From the NCBI GenBank assembly GCA_948530865.1, contig CAOTKV010000004.1:1-13358 (forward strand): a DNA stretch of 13,358 nt. Direction: 5' to 3'. This DNA is from an uncultured Clostridia bacterium (lineage in GTDB: Bacteria > Bacillota > Clostridia > TANB77 > CAG-508). Positions within the stretch are counted from its first letter, which is position 1. Every line of letters begins with the position of its first letter. The notes under the pieces are model-generated. The model saw only the letters and a list, made by a program, of their open reading frames with translations. It was not told where the DNA came from and did no database searches. A program made the translations under genes and the position numbers. Positions 7,001 through 13,358 of this stretch are shown here, in pieces.

Positions 7001-9683
7001 TAGCTTTTTTATTTAATGACCATTTTGTTTGAGCTTGATATGTTGCTACACCTTCATTGCAGTAGTATAGTTTTACTTGGTCTTCTCTTGCTGGTGCATA
7101 ATTATCAACTTCAATATTTGCATTTATTATAATGTTTGTACCATTTGTAATTGAATTTTCACTAAATGTTGTTTGAGTTCCACTTAGTTCAATTCTCAAT
7201 TTTACAAGGTCACTTTCAGTATATGTTTCAAAATCACTAACTCTTAAACCACAATCATTTAATAAGTTAATAGATTCGATTGCTACTGATTTTACATATT
7301 TAGGGAATACAACTTCAAAACTTGGATTTACATATAAATCACTTGTTTCTTTATCGTTGTTTAATTCAATTTTTAATTCTACATTATCATTTGAACTTAC
7401 TGTTGATAATGAAGTTCTACTAATAGCTAATGTAGCTTCAGTTTTACTTTCTTCAAAGCTTTTGGCTATTGCTATTGTTTGTAATGCAAGTCTATCTTCT
7501 ATGTTTAAGTATTTAACTTCTCCTGAAATTCTACTTTCAATTTGAGTAATTCCTTTGAATATTGATTTATCATAATTGCATTTCTTAATTGCCTTTGTTA
7601 CTTCAAAGTTAATTGCTCCATTTCTTGAAATATTATTTACATAAACATAAATTCCATTTGCACCATTTAACCAAATAGTACAATCTTCTTCTTTTGTAAC
7701 AGCATCTTTGTTTAAAATATATAGTGTTTCATTTGCTGTATTTGTTATTACTATTTCTCCACCTTCAGATAATATTGAACTAATTTCTGAAAAATTGAAT
7801 TTTATTTCTTTATATTCGATTCCTTGTGCAGGAAGTTCAACTCCGTTAGCATCTTTATAAACATCTTTTGAACAGTCTAATTTTAATTGTTGTAAAACAT
7901 CACTTGTTAAAACATTTACATTTACTTGATTTGTAAATGTAGTTTCATACAATGCATTTTCTGAATTGTAGTTTGCATAAATTCTACCTTTGTTTAGAAT
8001 ATCTTCATTTGTTCCAACACTATAAGTAACTAATTCACCAACATCTACTTTAATCTCTTGTGAATCTTTAATTTCTTTAATAATTGTATTGTTTTCTGTT
8101 CCACTATATTCTGTAACTGTTGCTTTTACATTCTTTGATAAGTTAGAATTTTCACTACTAATATAATCTTCATATCTATATATAATTACGTATTCGTCAG
8201 TTCCTGATGAGTAAGCATTTTGGTCGTTTTCTACAAAAACATTTATTAAACCATTTACATCATCATAATTCCAATTTTCAGAATTAAATGTTACATATCC
8301 TGAATCTTCACCTTTTGTTGCTAATAATTTACTTGCTAAAACATCTACTGCTATTGGTTTTTTTCCATTAACTTCTGGAACTACAATTTCTAGTCTTGTA
8401 GATTTTACTGGTAAATATTTTTCATCTTGAATATCTCTTGTAACTGTAATTTTGTTTTCTACTATTGTTCCATGTATCTCTTGTAATTCAAATGGAGAGA
8501 ATTTTGTAAATTCACTTTCTAAAGAAATATCTTTTGTATATTCCCATCCAATTGTGATTTCTTCTTCTTTACCAACTTTTACTTCTTCAAGATTTCTATT
8601 AATGTATGTTCCACTCATTTGTAATTTAATATCTTTTAATAAATCTTGTACATTAAATGTTTCACCTTGGTTGTATTCAATCTCTATCTCAATTTTTGTA
8701 TCATCAATAATATTATTTAAACTAATTTCATTTTCAGACACAAGCTTAATATCTAGAATAGCATTTCTTATTTCTTCATTTATTCTAGATTCTTCTGTTT
8801 TCTCTTTAATTATTTCTTCTTCATTTACTAAAGTATCTTCTGATACAACTTGTTCTCCTGCTGGTTCTTGTACTGGATTTTCTGTTGGTTCTTCTACACT
8901 TGGTGTTATAGGCTCTGTTGCTTTTGTATCTTCTACTGTTGAATTTGTTTCTAATACACCTAAAAATGGATTGCTTGATGCAGTATTAGTTTCTTCTACT
9001 ACAGTATTTGTATCAGTTTCATTTACAGATGTTCCTTGTGTTTCTAATGCTGAAGCAAATGGATTTGATTGATCATCATTAGATAATACGCTTTGGAATG
9101 CTGATGTATTATCAGTTCCTACAACCTCATTTGTATCTACTGTATTTTGAGCTATAGTATTAGTAGAATCTATATCAACTACATTTTCTTCTGGCTCTTG
9201 TACAAGAACATCATTAATAGATGGTTGCTCTTCTGGTACAGCTGGTTCTTCTGGTTGATTAGGTTCCTCCTCGTTTTGCTCAGTATCATTTACAAGAACA
9301 TCTTTTAAAGCTGCTTGATAATTTCTATCACTTAAAAGATTTTCTGTAACACTAGTAAATTTAAAATTTATATTATCGTCATTACTTGAAACTGCTTTAA
9401 TTGTTCCAGTTTTCAAATATCCCTCTACTTGTGGTAAAACTTCAACAACTAGTTTTACTTTTTCTTTTACATTTTCAGTAATTTCAGTTGTTTTATTGCC
9501 ATTTTCGTCTTCAAAATAAGCATCAAACTTAACTTCATCTTTTTGGAAAAGTCCTTTGGTTATAACTTCAAATTCATCACTTGTAGCTATTGCAGCTATT
9601 GTGTAACCAAAGTTTGAAAACAACATCATAAATACGATTAAAATTACTAAAAATTTGTTTTTTCTAGTTTTCATTGTCTCCAT
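4026..9683 (-). CDS. 1885-aa membrane-anchored surface protein with DUF11-like repeats and an SdrD B-like domain
   Basis: This is a large exported protein, probably a cell-surface adhesin or structural protein. Residues 1-33 form a signal peptide (basic METMKTRKNK, hydrophobic core, AIA before T34). Residues ~132-290 are a Pro/Glu/Asn/Thr-rich stalk with two SNPF-x3-LET repeats (206 and 237). The long middle is beta-rich. DUF11-like repeats lie near TNTGS (1144), near NITNISG (about 1275), near RISNIGEA (1405) and near IIENNGN (1729). An Asn/Ser/Asp linker (~1518-1552) precedes an SdrD B-like domain (~1556-1670) whose loop has D1565, N1567, D1569 and G1570, typical calcium ligands. A membrane segment (~1834-1855) and a 30-residue Lys/Arg/Asn-rich tail end the protein, giving an outside body and inside tail. 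There is no LPxTG sorting motif, so it is membrane-anchored rather than sortase-linked. The start at 9683 has AGGAG 7 nt upstream. It is the first gene of the operon with the partial giant gene. Its ligand is unknown. Confidence 0.88.
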   Translation of the reverse strand: METMKTRKNKFLVILIVFMMLFSNFGYTIAAIATSDEFEVITKGLFQKDEVKFDAYFEDENGNKTTEITENVKEKVKLVVEVLPQVEGYLKTGTIKAVSSNDDNINFKFTSVTENLLSDRNYQAALKDVLVNDTEQNEEEPNQPEEPAVPEEQPSINDVLVQEPEENVVDIDSTNTIAQNTVDTNEVVGTDNTSAFQSVLSNDDQSNPFASALETQGTSVNETDTNTVVEETNTASSNPFLGVLETNSTVEDTKATEPITPSVEEPTENPVQEPAGEQVVSEDTLVNEEEIIKEKTEESRINEEIRNAILDIKLVSENEISLNNIIDDTKIEIEIEYNQGETFNVQDLLKDIKLQMSGTYINRNLEEVKVGKEEEITIGWEYTKDISLESEFTKFSPFELQEIHGTIVENKITVTRDIQDEKYLPVKSTRLEIVVPEVNGKKPIAVDVLASKLLATKGEDSGYVTFNSENWNYDDVNGLINVFVENDQNAYSSGTDEYVIIYRYEDYISSENSNLSKNVKATVTEYSGTENNTIIKEIKDSQEIKVDVGELVTYSVGTNEDILNKGRIYANYNSENALYETTFTNQVNVNVLTSDVLQQLKLDCSKDVYKDANGVELPAQGIEYKEIKFNFSEISSILSEGGEIVITNTANETLYILNKDAVTKEEDCTIWLNGANGIYVYVNNISRNGAINFEVTKAIKKCNYDKSIFKGITQIESRISGEVKYLNIEDRLALQTIAIAKSFEESKTEATLAISRTSLSTVSSNDNVELKIELNNDKETSDLYVNPSFEVVFPKYVKSVAIESINLLNDCGLRVSDFETYTESDLVKLRIELSGTQTTFSENSITNGTNIIINANIEVDNYAPAREDQVKLYYCNEGVATYQAQTKWSLNKKAIPNGILKTTNGFDVEVIKYQAPTGLLAINGMVNYDGNLSEVRSVKQGEVAKEIPVNSPSRIATMELLALNNTENTCSDVILLGRIPFKGNKDIISEEDLGTTTTTRMVDKIKEDVQNVNTVEIYYSANENANKDLKNESNGWVTEVEDLSTVRSYMIIVKGDIEAGSVLRYTYDFEIPENLPYESKITGAFAAYYNNQKEEAVVYESSSADKVVLTTGIGPKIEAKLNVDVGDGADVLEGRFLNYTVEVTNTGSVPAQGVIINVPKPVYGDFYQYKLTGDSGEGDAASYYYVAKTEKTIGFESIAPGESKQETFMIRANELPKDNLSEEGYYIETKADISVQNLGIGTETNVIKNKIKKANFYINASADFAMVLNVGYKFPYMYNITNISGRDLENIEILCKIPEEFAYENTTLNDELNGEINFDENSKIVSIKIPYLKKEEKINLNIFVKVESGSDKQITSKCIIKCDGIEESVQDIYSVVNAARIQVEDISENQIANILEGEYIEYKIRISNIGEAKADTVNAKIKLSENLTNLEVKYEGSKRGSARVVDNSADVILTDLYVGNFVDLIISGNAKGYTGENQEIINNVVIKLVDKEIANINTDSVTIIENIHKAAEKPRVDIANEPITPNNNVTNNSDDTSNSVSDSNNSNSAISNVLTYSISGNVWVDLNRDGQKNDEQEIPLIEVQLYKDKNMVQSTKTNSKGIYNFTSVEQGTYTVVFLYDNQKYTTTIYNKENIDERLVSKAIETEAGKAVSNEIVVSNKNISNINCGLQLKNQFNLIIKKLVTKAVVKEDSKIVEYKFNDLDLAKLEIAAKKLNKSVVDLEYKIIIENNGNVEGYATMINDYIPEGMTFDAKKNNGWYIGNNRMLYNETLKDTIIKVGESKELSLVLTKQMNSDNTGTVSNKVLLATTLNSNGLEENSQDNVSTQEVLILIKTGYTISIITMIIIVAITIILIMNKEKLIIIKDKNYRNENKSINKNIFKRKYK

Positions 9684-9741
9684 AAATTACTCCTTTTCTT
9701 TAGAATTAACAAAATACGTCTATTTTTTATATCACTATATA

Positions 9742-9770
9742 ATATTACTCTGTTTAGAAAAGTTTGTAAA
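9742..9770 (-). promoter_or_regulatory. Probable sigma-A promoter of the giant surface-protein operon
   Basis: On the minus strand TTTACA (9770-9765) and TAATAT (9747-9742) are separated by exactly 17 nt. They match the TTGACA and TATAAT consensus with one and two mismatches. A start near 9735 would give a leader of about 50 nt before the ATG at 9683. In such AT-rich DNA chance matches are common; position and spacing are the main support. Confidence 0.5.
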
Positions 9771-9887
9771 TGCCACTATTTGCTAGGTTTTCTCATCACT
9801 TTACTTTTCCTTTTACGGATGTGTTTACTGAGATTCCTGATACCTTAAATATTAAATTTTAATTACATTTTTTAAAAAAACACTGCA

Positions 9888-9919
9888 TTTTCCACAGTTT
9901 TTGAACAATTTGTGGAAAT
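9888..9919. repeat. Spaced inverted repeat resembling two facing DnaA boxes
   Basis: TTTCCACA (9889-9896) and TGTGGAAA (9911-9918) are perfect 8-bp inverted arms with a 14-bp spacer, centred 22 bp apart (two helical turns), which suits a dimeric regulator. The left arm read as TTTTCCACA fits a relaxed DnaA-box consensus TTWTNCACA; the right arm read as ATTTCCACA has one mismatch. It lies between the two divergent promoters, so an operator role is plausible but inferred. Confidence 0.45.
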
Positions 9920-9930
9920 CCCTAAGTTTT

Positions 9931-9960
9931 TTGGCAACTTTCTAATTTAAGTCGCATATA
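9931..9960 (+). promoter_or_regulatory. Possible promoter of the two small plus-strand genes
   Basis: TTGGCA (9931-9936) is followed after 18 nt by CATATA (9955-9960), a weak -10 match. A start near 9967 would leave a leader of about 40 nt before the TTG start codon at 10006. The -35 is good and the -10 poor, so confidence is limited. Confidence 0.35.
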
Positions 9961-10005
9961 CATATATTAATACAAAAAAATGCTACAGATAGGAGGTAGT
10001 TTATC

Positions 10006-10134
10006 TTGGATAATATGGATATTAATAAAATTTTATCTGCAATTTCTAAAATGGATAAAGAAGAACTTGAAAAGAACCTTTATAAGGCTCAGCAAATACT
10101 AGAAAATACAAATTTAAAGAAAGAAGATAAATAA
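10006..10134 (+). CDS. Small 42-aa protein of unknown function, TTG start
   Basis: The frame starts at TTG 10006, 9 nt after a perfect AGGAGG (9991-9996), and ends at TAA 10132. The only in-frame ATG (10015) would be 18 nt from the ribosome binding site, so TTG is preferred. The product begins MDNMDINKILSAISKM, is Lys/Glu rich, and is likely mostly alpha-helical (KEELEKNLYKAQQILE). It has no signal peptide or membrane segment, so it is probably cytoplasmic. The next gene starts one base after its stop, so the pair is translationally coupled. I recall similar pairs of short proteins in clostridia but cannot name a family or function. Confidence 0.65.
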   Translation: MDNMDINKILSAISKMDKEELEKNLYKAQQILENTNLKKEDK

Positions 10135-10135
10135 T

Positions 10136-10525
10136 ATGAATGAAGACTTTTCAGAAATTTTCTCTAAATTTCAAAATATACTTAAAGAAAAAGATATTGA
10201 TTTAAACAACTTTACTTCTGGAAATAAACAAGACGAATGTGAAAATACAAACTCAGATTTTTCTTTGGATATAAATACTATACTAAAAATAAAAGAAGTA
10301 TTAACTAAGATCAATCAAAACCGTGATTGCCCTAGAAATAAATTGCTTCAATCAATAAAGCCTTATTTAGAAGATGAAAAACAAGAAAAGTTGGAACAGT
10401 ATATAAAAATTGCCAATTTACTTACTATTTTAGAGACCCAGAATATTGGTATAAGTTTGTTTAATAAAAATGAAAAAGGCTATGATTATATTCTAATCAT
10501 AACCTTATTTCTTCTTATCTTTTAG
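10136..10525 (+). CDS. 129-aa hypothetical protein, convergent with minC
   Basis: It starts at ATG 10136, one base after the stop of the 42-aa gene, with only a weak purine-rich stretch as its own ribosome binding site. The product is charged and probably helical, with a Pro-containing core NKLLQSIKPYLEDEKQEKLE followed by QYIKIANLLTIL. This resembles, from memory, an uncharacterised clostridial family with a LKPYL-type motif; no function is assigned. The last residues (YDYILIITLFLLIF) are abruptly hydrophobic and are encoded by the minC terminator hairpin. That suggests either a real membrane tail or read-through after loss of an earlier stop. Its stop codon overlaps the restored 3' end of minC on the other strand. 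Confidence 0.7.
   Translation: MNEDFSEIFSKFQNILKEKDIDLNNFTSGNKQDECENTNSDFSLDINTILKIKEVLTKINQNRDCPRNKLLQSIKPYLEDEKQEKLEQYIKIANLLTILETQNIGISLFNKNEKGYDYILIITLFLLIF
10466..10506 (-). terminator. Intrinsic terminator of the mrdA-minC operon
   Basis: On the minus strand AAGGTTATGATTA pairs with TAATCATAGCCTT across a 5-nt loop: 13 pairs including one G-U. The stem is followed at once by the T-rich tail TTTCATTTTT. It begins 16 nt after the restored minC stop. On the plus strand the same site has a C-A mismatch and a weaker T-rich tail, so it mainly serves minC but may work in both directions. Confidence 0.75.
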
Positions 10526-11131
10526 ATTATTATTATCTCATTGTTTTCTATTTTACAAACAGGGCATCTTTCAACCTTTTCTCCAACTTCTCTTACCAAA
10601 TTAGCAATTCTAATTTGTGTAACATCAATTGAATTAGCTGATATGATAGCCATTTTGTTTCCGATTAGCTCCTGCGTGAGCTAATCCTCTTAAAGATCCC
10701 ATAATCATGATGTTTCCACCTGCTATAACTTCTGCGCCTGCATTTACATCTCCACAAATTACTAAACTTCCTGGATATTCTTTTTTCTGGCCTGATCTTA
10801 GGGAACATTGTATAAACTTGGTTTCAGATATATCTGTTTCAACTTCAAAAGTTCTCTTTATAGCATGCAAACCTAGTAAATCTGATACATCATCAAATCT
10901 TACTTCTACATCAATTTGAGATTTAATTAATTTTTTTACTTTCTCTATCTCTAAATCTGTAAAAAGCCTTCCTGTAACTCTCATTGGCATTGTTGAAGTT
11001 TGATAAAATTCACTAAGTTTTGGTAGTTTATCTTCTAACTCAGCAATTATTTCATCTATTTCTGCGATTACATTTACATTTAAAATAATTTCATTTGTGG
11101 TCTGGCTGATTTTTATATTGTTGCCTAACAT
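10522..11131 (-). CDS. minC: Septum site-determining protein MinC, frameshifted near the 3' end
   Basis: MinC inhibits FtsZ assembly away from mid-cell, normally together with MinD at the membrane. The N-terminal domain is residues ~1-80; the C-terminal beta-helix domain carries GDVNAGAEVIAGGNI and GSLRGLAHAGAN, which are diagnostic of MinC. The uninterrupted frame stops at 10634 after 165 aa with an unrelated end (RKQNGYHIS). Skipping the single base at 10663 restores GNKMAIISANSIDVTQIRIANL and continues to TAA at 10522, giving about 202 aa, close to usual MinC length. So one extra base is present: either a sequencing/assembly error or a recent mutation that removes the last part of the beta-helix. 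The start has AGGAGG 4 nt upstream, and mrdA ends 11 bp before. minD does not follow. The restored tail has an unusual CPVC pair. Confidence 0.88.
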
Positions 11132-11142
11132 AACTCCTCCTA

Positions 11143-13275
11143 TTACCTAAAAGATTCCATTTCTGACAATGCAGTCATAGGCTCTCTTATTTCGTCCATA
11201 TTCATTCCAAAGTATTCAGTCATTATATCTCTTACAACTTCTGCAGTGTATGAACCATGTCCTCCCTTTTCAACCATAACAACAATTGCAATTTCAGGAT
11301 TATCATATGGTGCATATCCAGCAAACCAAGCTATAACTTCTTTTGACTCTTTATCATCTGTAAGTTCGGCAGATCCTGTTTTACCTCCCATTTCAATTTC
11401 AAAATCTTTTAAAATTGTATAGGCTGTTCCTCCAGCATCTTCTGCAACTGATTTCATACCTTCGTGAATAGCATTCATAGTTTCTTCACTAATATTTTTA
11501 TCTTCTGTAACTGCAATTTCTCTATTTAATTTTTTACTTACGTATCTATCTACTTCATCTTGCGATACTTGCGTTCCATTTGAATTTACTACATTTTTTA
11601 CAATTGATAAATCAATTGGATGTCCTCCATTAGCTATCATTGCAATGTATTTTGCCATTTGTACTGGTGTAAATGTATTTAAACTCTGTCCTATAGAAGC
11701 TGATGCTGTATCTGCAAGTGACCAATTTCTATCTGTAACTAATTCTCTTTTGGCTAATATTCCAGCACTTTCACTTAATTCTATTCCTGTTTTATTTCCT
11801 AAACCAAAGTAGCCTGCCCAATAATCTAATGTATCTATGCCAACTCTTTTTCCAACTTCATAAAAGTAATAGTTACATGAAGCTTTTATTGCTCCTTTAA
11901 CATCTAGCCATCCATGTCCTCTACCATAAGAATTGAAATACCAACATGCTGGATTTCTTTGATAATTAGGATCATCACTAACAATAAATCTTCCGTTATC
12001 ATTTACTTTTTCTGTTGTTGAAATTTTGTCTTCTTCTATACCTGCAACTGCTGTAACCATTTTAAATATTGATCCTGGTGGATATGCTCCTTGTGTTGAC
12101 CTACTATATAATGGATTGTAAGCATCTTCTGCAAGATATTCATTCATTTTTGCTTGTGAAATTCCATTATAAAATAATTCTGGTTCAAAATTAGGATAAC
12201 TTGCCATTGCTAATATTTCACCTGAATTAACATTCACAACAACTGCTGCCCCACCTTCTGCTGGATGTTGCTCAGAGAAACCACCTTCTCTAATTTTCAT
12301 TATGTTGTTTTCTAATGCTCTTTCTGTTATCCCTTGAAGATTTGCATCTATTGTTAAAACAATGTCTGACCCACCTATTGCTTCTTGAGATGTGTATTCC
12401 CCCATTACAATTCCATCAACAGACATATCTATTTGTTTTTTTCCATCTTCTCCTCTTAAGTAATTTTCAAATACTTTTTCTATTCCATATCTTCCAACTT
12501 TATCATCAACATCATATTTATGTGTATCGCCTTCTTTTTCAAATTCCTTTTTATCGTCATCTGAATATCTTCCCATATATCCAATAATATGTGCTGCCAA
12601 ATTTCCTGTATGATATACTCTAATTGGCTCTATAACAATATTAACACCAGTTAAATTTTGCGAATTCTCTTGTAACTGCACAGCACTTTCTCTTGATATT
12701 TCTTTAGATATTTCAATTGATCTTGTTGTAGAGTATCCTATTGTTGTAATTGCATATCTTATTGCTAAAATTTGTCTTATTTCTTTTGGGTTATCTGTAT
12801 TTATATTATATTTATCTCTAAATAGATAAAACGCCTCTTCTGCTGAAGCAGCTTCTGGAATTTTATATTTTGTTTTCCACTGACTTAACTCATCTTCTGT
12901 TTCAAAATGAAATTCAAATGGATCTATACTTATTGGGAAATTATCTATATATTCATTTCCATTGTTTTCTAGTATATTTGTCATAAGTAATATAGAATTA
13001 TTTAATTGCTCGTCTTCTGTTTTAGATTTATACATTTCTAATGAAAAGTGCATTTCTGTACTCACCAGAACATTTCCACTTCTATCCATTATACTTCCTC
13101 TTGCTGCCTCTATTTTAGCATCACGAGTAAGTTTTTTATTTGAATCATTTCTATATTCAGAACCATTTACTATTTGCAAATTGAATAATTGCATTAATAT
13201 TACTATTCCTACTAGATAAACTATTGTTGTTAATATATTATACCTAAAATTAGATTTCTCTAATTCACTTTTCAG
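11143..13275 (-). CDS. mrdA: Penicillin-binding protein 2 (elongasome transpeptidase)
   Basis: This class B penicillin-binding protein cross-links peptidoglycan during side-wall elongation, outside the membrane, with RodA and the Mre proteins. Starting at CTG 13275 it is 710 aa. It has a short cytoplasmic N-terminus and one membrane helix (~13-33, NILTTIVYLVGIVIL), then the dimerisation domain with EAARGSIMDRSGN. The transpeptidase domain has the catalytic S402-I-F-K405, S466-C-N468 and K632-T-G634. The first ATG (13194) would remove most of the membrane helix and has no ribosome binding site. CTG lies 8 nt after AGGAGG, and an in-frame TAG just upstream excludes a longer form. The CTG overlaps the TGA of an upstream frame as CTGA, typical of translational coupling. 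minC follows directly in the same operon. All catalytic motifs are intact. Confidence 0.93.
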   Translation of the reverse strand: MKSELEKSNFRYNILTTIVYLVGIVILMQLFNLQIVNGSEYRNDSNKKLTRDAKIEAARGSIMDRSGNVLVSTEMHFSLEMYKSKTEDEQLNNSILLMTNILENNGNEYIDNFPISIDPFEFHFETEDELSQWKTKYKIPEAASAEEAFYLFRDKYNINTDNPKEIRQILAIRYAITTIGYSTTRSIEISKEISRESAVQLQENSQNLTGVNIVIEPIRVYHTGNLAAHIIGYMGRYSDDDKKEFEKEGDTHKYDVDDKVGRYGIEKVFENYLRGEDGKKQIDMSVDGIVMGEYTSQEAIGGSDIVLTIDANLQGITERALENNIMKIREGGFSEQHPAEGGAAVVVNVNSGEILAMASYPNFEPELFYNGISQAKMNEYLAEDAYNPLYSRSTQGAYPPGSIFKMVTAVAGIEEDKISTTEKVNDNGRFIVSDDPNYQRNPACWYFNSYGRGHGWLDVKGAIKASCNYYFYEVGKRVGIDTLDYWAGYFGLGNKTGIELSESAGILAKRELVTDRNWSLADTASASIGQSLNTFTPVQMAKYIAMIANGGHPIDLSIVKNVVNSNGTQVSQDEVDRYVSKKLNREIAVTEDKNISEETMNAIHEGMKSVAEDAGGTAYTILKDFEIEMGGKTGSAELTDDKESKEVIAWFAGYAPYDNPEIAIVVMVEKGGHGSYTAEVVRDIMTEYFGMNMDEIREPMTALSEMESFR

Positions 13276-13358
13276 CTACTCCACCTCCTTTTAGAAATCC
13301 ACGGGATAACTAATCCATACGTCGCTCTGCTCCTATGGCTTAGAAATATCTTGTTAGT
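13272..13358 (-). CDS. Possible 3' end of an unidentified upstream gene (partial)
   Basis: This is the only minus-strand frame open from the right edge. It encodes 28 residues including SRATYGLVIPWISKRRWSS and ends at TGA 13272, which overlaps the mrdA CTG start by sharing CTGA. By operon convention mreD often precedes mrdA, but this tail is not hydrophobic like MreD, so I do not assign it. The stretch is clearly richer in GC (about 45% over 13290-13342) than the rest of the window and uses codons such as CCG, GCG and ACG that are rare here. It may instead be a structured leader or non-coding element. Confidence 0.3.
   Translation of the reverse strand, partial: TNKIFLSHRSRATYGLVIPWISKRRWSS
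13276..13290 (-). promoter_or_regulatory. Ribosome binding site that fixes the CTG start of mrdA
   Basis: On the minus strand AAGGAGGTGGAGTAG directly precedes CTG. AGGAGG ends 8 nt before the start codon, the ideal distance. The in-frame TAG immediately before CTG leaves no other upstream start, and no ATG, GTG or TTG lies in frame before residue 28. Confidence 0.75.

Larger units (their letters stand above)
9684..10005. other. Divergent intergenic control region
   Basis: About 320 bp separate the minus-strand surface operon from the plus-strand small genes. They hold one candidate promoter in each direction, a spaced inverted repeat (9888-9919), an A/T block around 9868-9879 (TTTTTTAAAAAA), and ribosome binding sites at both ends. 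The stretch 9771-9850 is less AT-rich than its surroundings but contains no gene or RNA family that I recognise. Confidence 0.7.

Noticed and set aside
8452..9072. 206-codon plus-strand open frame
   Set aside because: It is antisense to the 1885-aa gene, Ser/Phe/Val-rich as expected from the reverse of Glu/Asn/Thr codons, and has no ribosome binding site.
9771..9860. A riboswitch in the leader of the surface operon
   Set aside because: The less AT-rich stretch lies upstream of the best promoter and shows no riboswitch consensus that I recognise.
9770..9862. A 30-codon plus-strand frame beginning MPLFARFSHHF in the divergent intergenic region
   Set aside because: It has no ribosome binding site, starts inside the candidate promoter of the surface operon and matches nothing known to me; likely chance.
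10655..10670. Programmed +1 frameshift in minC
   Set aside because: The site (AAT C GGA) is not a known slippery sequence and minC is not known to use frameshifting; a simple one-base insertion is more likely, although CGG is a rare codon here.

Overview
The window looks like chromosomal DNA of a low-GC, Gram-positive Bacillota, most likely an anaerobic clostridium-like gut bacterium. The reasons are the very AT-rich composition, strong AGGAGG ribosome binding sites, a clostridial-type mrdA-minC pair, and giant secreted surface proteins built from Gram-positive adhesin modules. No tRNA, rRNA, CRISPR array or transposon was seen. The species cannot be named from the sequence.

Right part (minus strand, about 10466-13358): the end of a cell-shape/division operon. 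A short unidentified reading-frame end at the window edge overlaps the start of mrdA (penicillin-binding protein 2), which appears to start at a CTG codon. mrdA is followed after 11 bp by minC. minC carries one extra base near its 3' end that moves the last ~37 codons out of frame. Restoring that base gives a normal MinC C-terminus ending at 10522. A strong intrinsic terminator for this operon lies just beyond it. minD is not present downstream.

Middle (plus strand, 10006-10525): two tiny coupled genes of unknown function (42 and 129 aa). The second converges on minC, and its last codons run through the minC terminator hairpin. Between these genes and the surface locus is a ~320 bp divergent control region. 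It holds a promoter for each direction and a perfect 8-bp inverted repeat that also resembles two facing DnaA boxes.

Left part (minus strand, 1-9683): a two-gene operon of giant exported proteins. The first is an 1885-aa membrane-anchored surface protein with several DUF11-like repeats, one SdrD B-like calcium-binding domain and a C-terminal membrane anchor. Ten bases later begins a second giant protein, open for at least 1338 codons and running off the left edge. It has a signal peptide, a Cys/Gln pair that looks like a thioester adhesin domain, DUF11-like repeats and a His/Cys-rich cluster. It then has a 349-residue region with 40 cysteines, which includes two DnaJ-type CxxCxGxG zinc-binding clusters. 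A DnaJ-type zinc array in an exported protein, joined to a possible covalent adhesin domain, is the most novel feature of the window.
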